Assembly: GCA_003232155.1 (NCBI GenBank)
Contig: QILY01000233.1
Location: 1-15,288 of the forward strand
Length of the DNA: 15,288 bases
Source: Maribacter sp.
GTDB lineage: Bacteria; Bacteroidota; Bacteroidia; Flavobacteriales; Flavobacteriaceae
Direction: 5' to 3'
Shown here: positions 15,167-15,288 of the stretch, piece after piece
Position numbering within the stretch: position 1 is the first letter of the stretch
Layout of the letters: the number at the start of each line of letters is the position of its first letter
Position numbers and translations under genes: made by a program
The notes under the pieces: generated by a model
Database searches by the model: none
Told to the model about the DNA's origin: nothing
What the model saw: the letters and a program-made list of their open reading frames with translations, nothing else

Positions 15167-15288
15167 TCAATTACGTTTGTCTTCTCCCCACAATAACTTG
15201 TTTCTGAGTGTTTTTAAAAAGCTTTCTGAAGCGTATTCTATCATTTTAATCGTAAAGTCGGCTTTTTTTACCTGTATTTCTTTACCAT
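15167..15288 (-). CDS. nadK: NAD kinase, C-terminal end (partial)
   Basis: Only the last 39 codons are in the window; the gene runs off the right edge. The readable tail has KADFTIKMIEYASESFLKTL followed by RNKLLWGEDKRN and a stop. The segment LRNKLxWGxDKR is the characteristic C terminus of Bacteroidota NAD kinases, which phosphorylate NAD to NADP in the cytoplasm. Position upstream of porG and uppS agrees with the conserved flavobacterial order. A gap of 192 nt containing the palindromic element separates it from porG. It is therefore probably transcribed separately or only partly read through. The catalytic motifs (GGDGT, NE) lie outside the window and were not seen. Confidence 0.85.
   Translation of the reverse strand, partial: GKEIQVKKADFTIKMIEYASESFLKTLRNKLLWGEDKRN

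Noticed and set aside
1..15288. Search for CRISPR arrays, tRNA, rRNA genes and known riboswitches.
   Set aside because: No regularly spaced direct repeats, cloverleaf sequences or riboswitch cores were found by eye; the glycine riboswitch was looked for before gcvP and not seen.

Overview
The window looks like a chromosomal segment from a marine-type Flavobacteriaceae bacterium (phylum Bacteroidota, in the general neighbourhood of Maribacter, Zobellia or Arenibacter). This rests on low G+C, TAnnTTTG-type -7 promoter elements, absence of strong Shine-Dalgarno sites, and two syntenies I recognise from the group: an RpoE-like sigma factor and small anti-sigma-like protein near gcvP, and the order nadK - DUF6089/PorG - uppS - bamA - ompH - ompH. 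The genus is inference.

Left part (1-4780): an RpoE-like sigma-70 factor and a 75-residue soluble zinc-finger protein of anti-sigma type form a two-gene + strand unit. A UbiA-like membrane protein on the - strand converges on it with a 4-nt overlap. The large gcvP gene (P protein of the glycine cleavage system) starts divergently and ends at a clear intrinsic terminator.

Middle part (4780-7550): a non-housekeeping ketoacyl-ACP synthase III (FabH-like), a small SAM-dependent methyltransferase and a family 2 glycosyltransferase follow on the + strand. The last two overlap. The leader of the KAS III gene holds two perfect palindromes, of 22 bp and 47 bp. An inverted repeat also lies in front of the methyltransferase. 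The set resembles a small pathway for a modified lipid or glycolipid, but its product is unknown.

Accessory part (7550-9300): after a terminator comes a MITE-like 165-bp inverted-repeat element. It is directly followed by the wrecked 5' part of an IS4-family (DUF4372) transposase gene with at least three frameshifts. A lipoprotein metallopeptidase of the M57 (HEIGH) type comes next. This looks like an insertion-prone junction between the conserved blocks.

Right part (9300-15288), all on the - strand: envelope biogenesis. The end of NAD kinase (cut by the window edge), a PorG-like outer-membrane protein, undecaprenyl diphosphate synthase, BamA and two OmpH/Skp-like periplasmic chaperones, closed by a terminator. 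UppS makes the lipid carrier for wall and surface polysaccharide, BamA inserts barrels, Skp-like proteins escort them, and PorG is a type IX secretion component in relatives.

The most unusual non-coding signal is a pair of related palindromic elements (4876-4922 and 15005-15079) with matching arms. They differ by a paired, compensatory base change, and both abut the 5' side of a gene in the same relative orientation.
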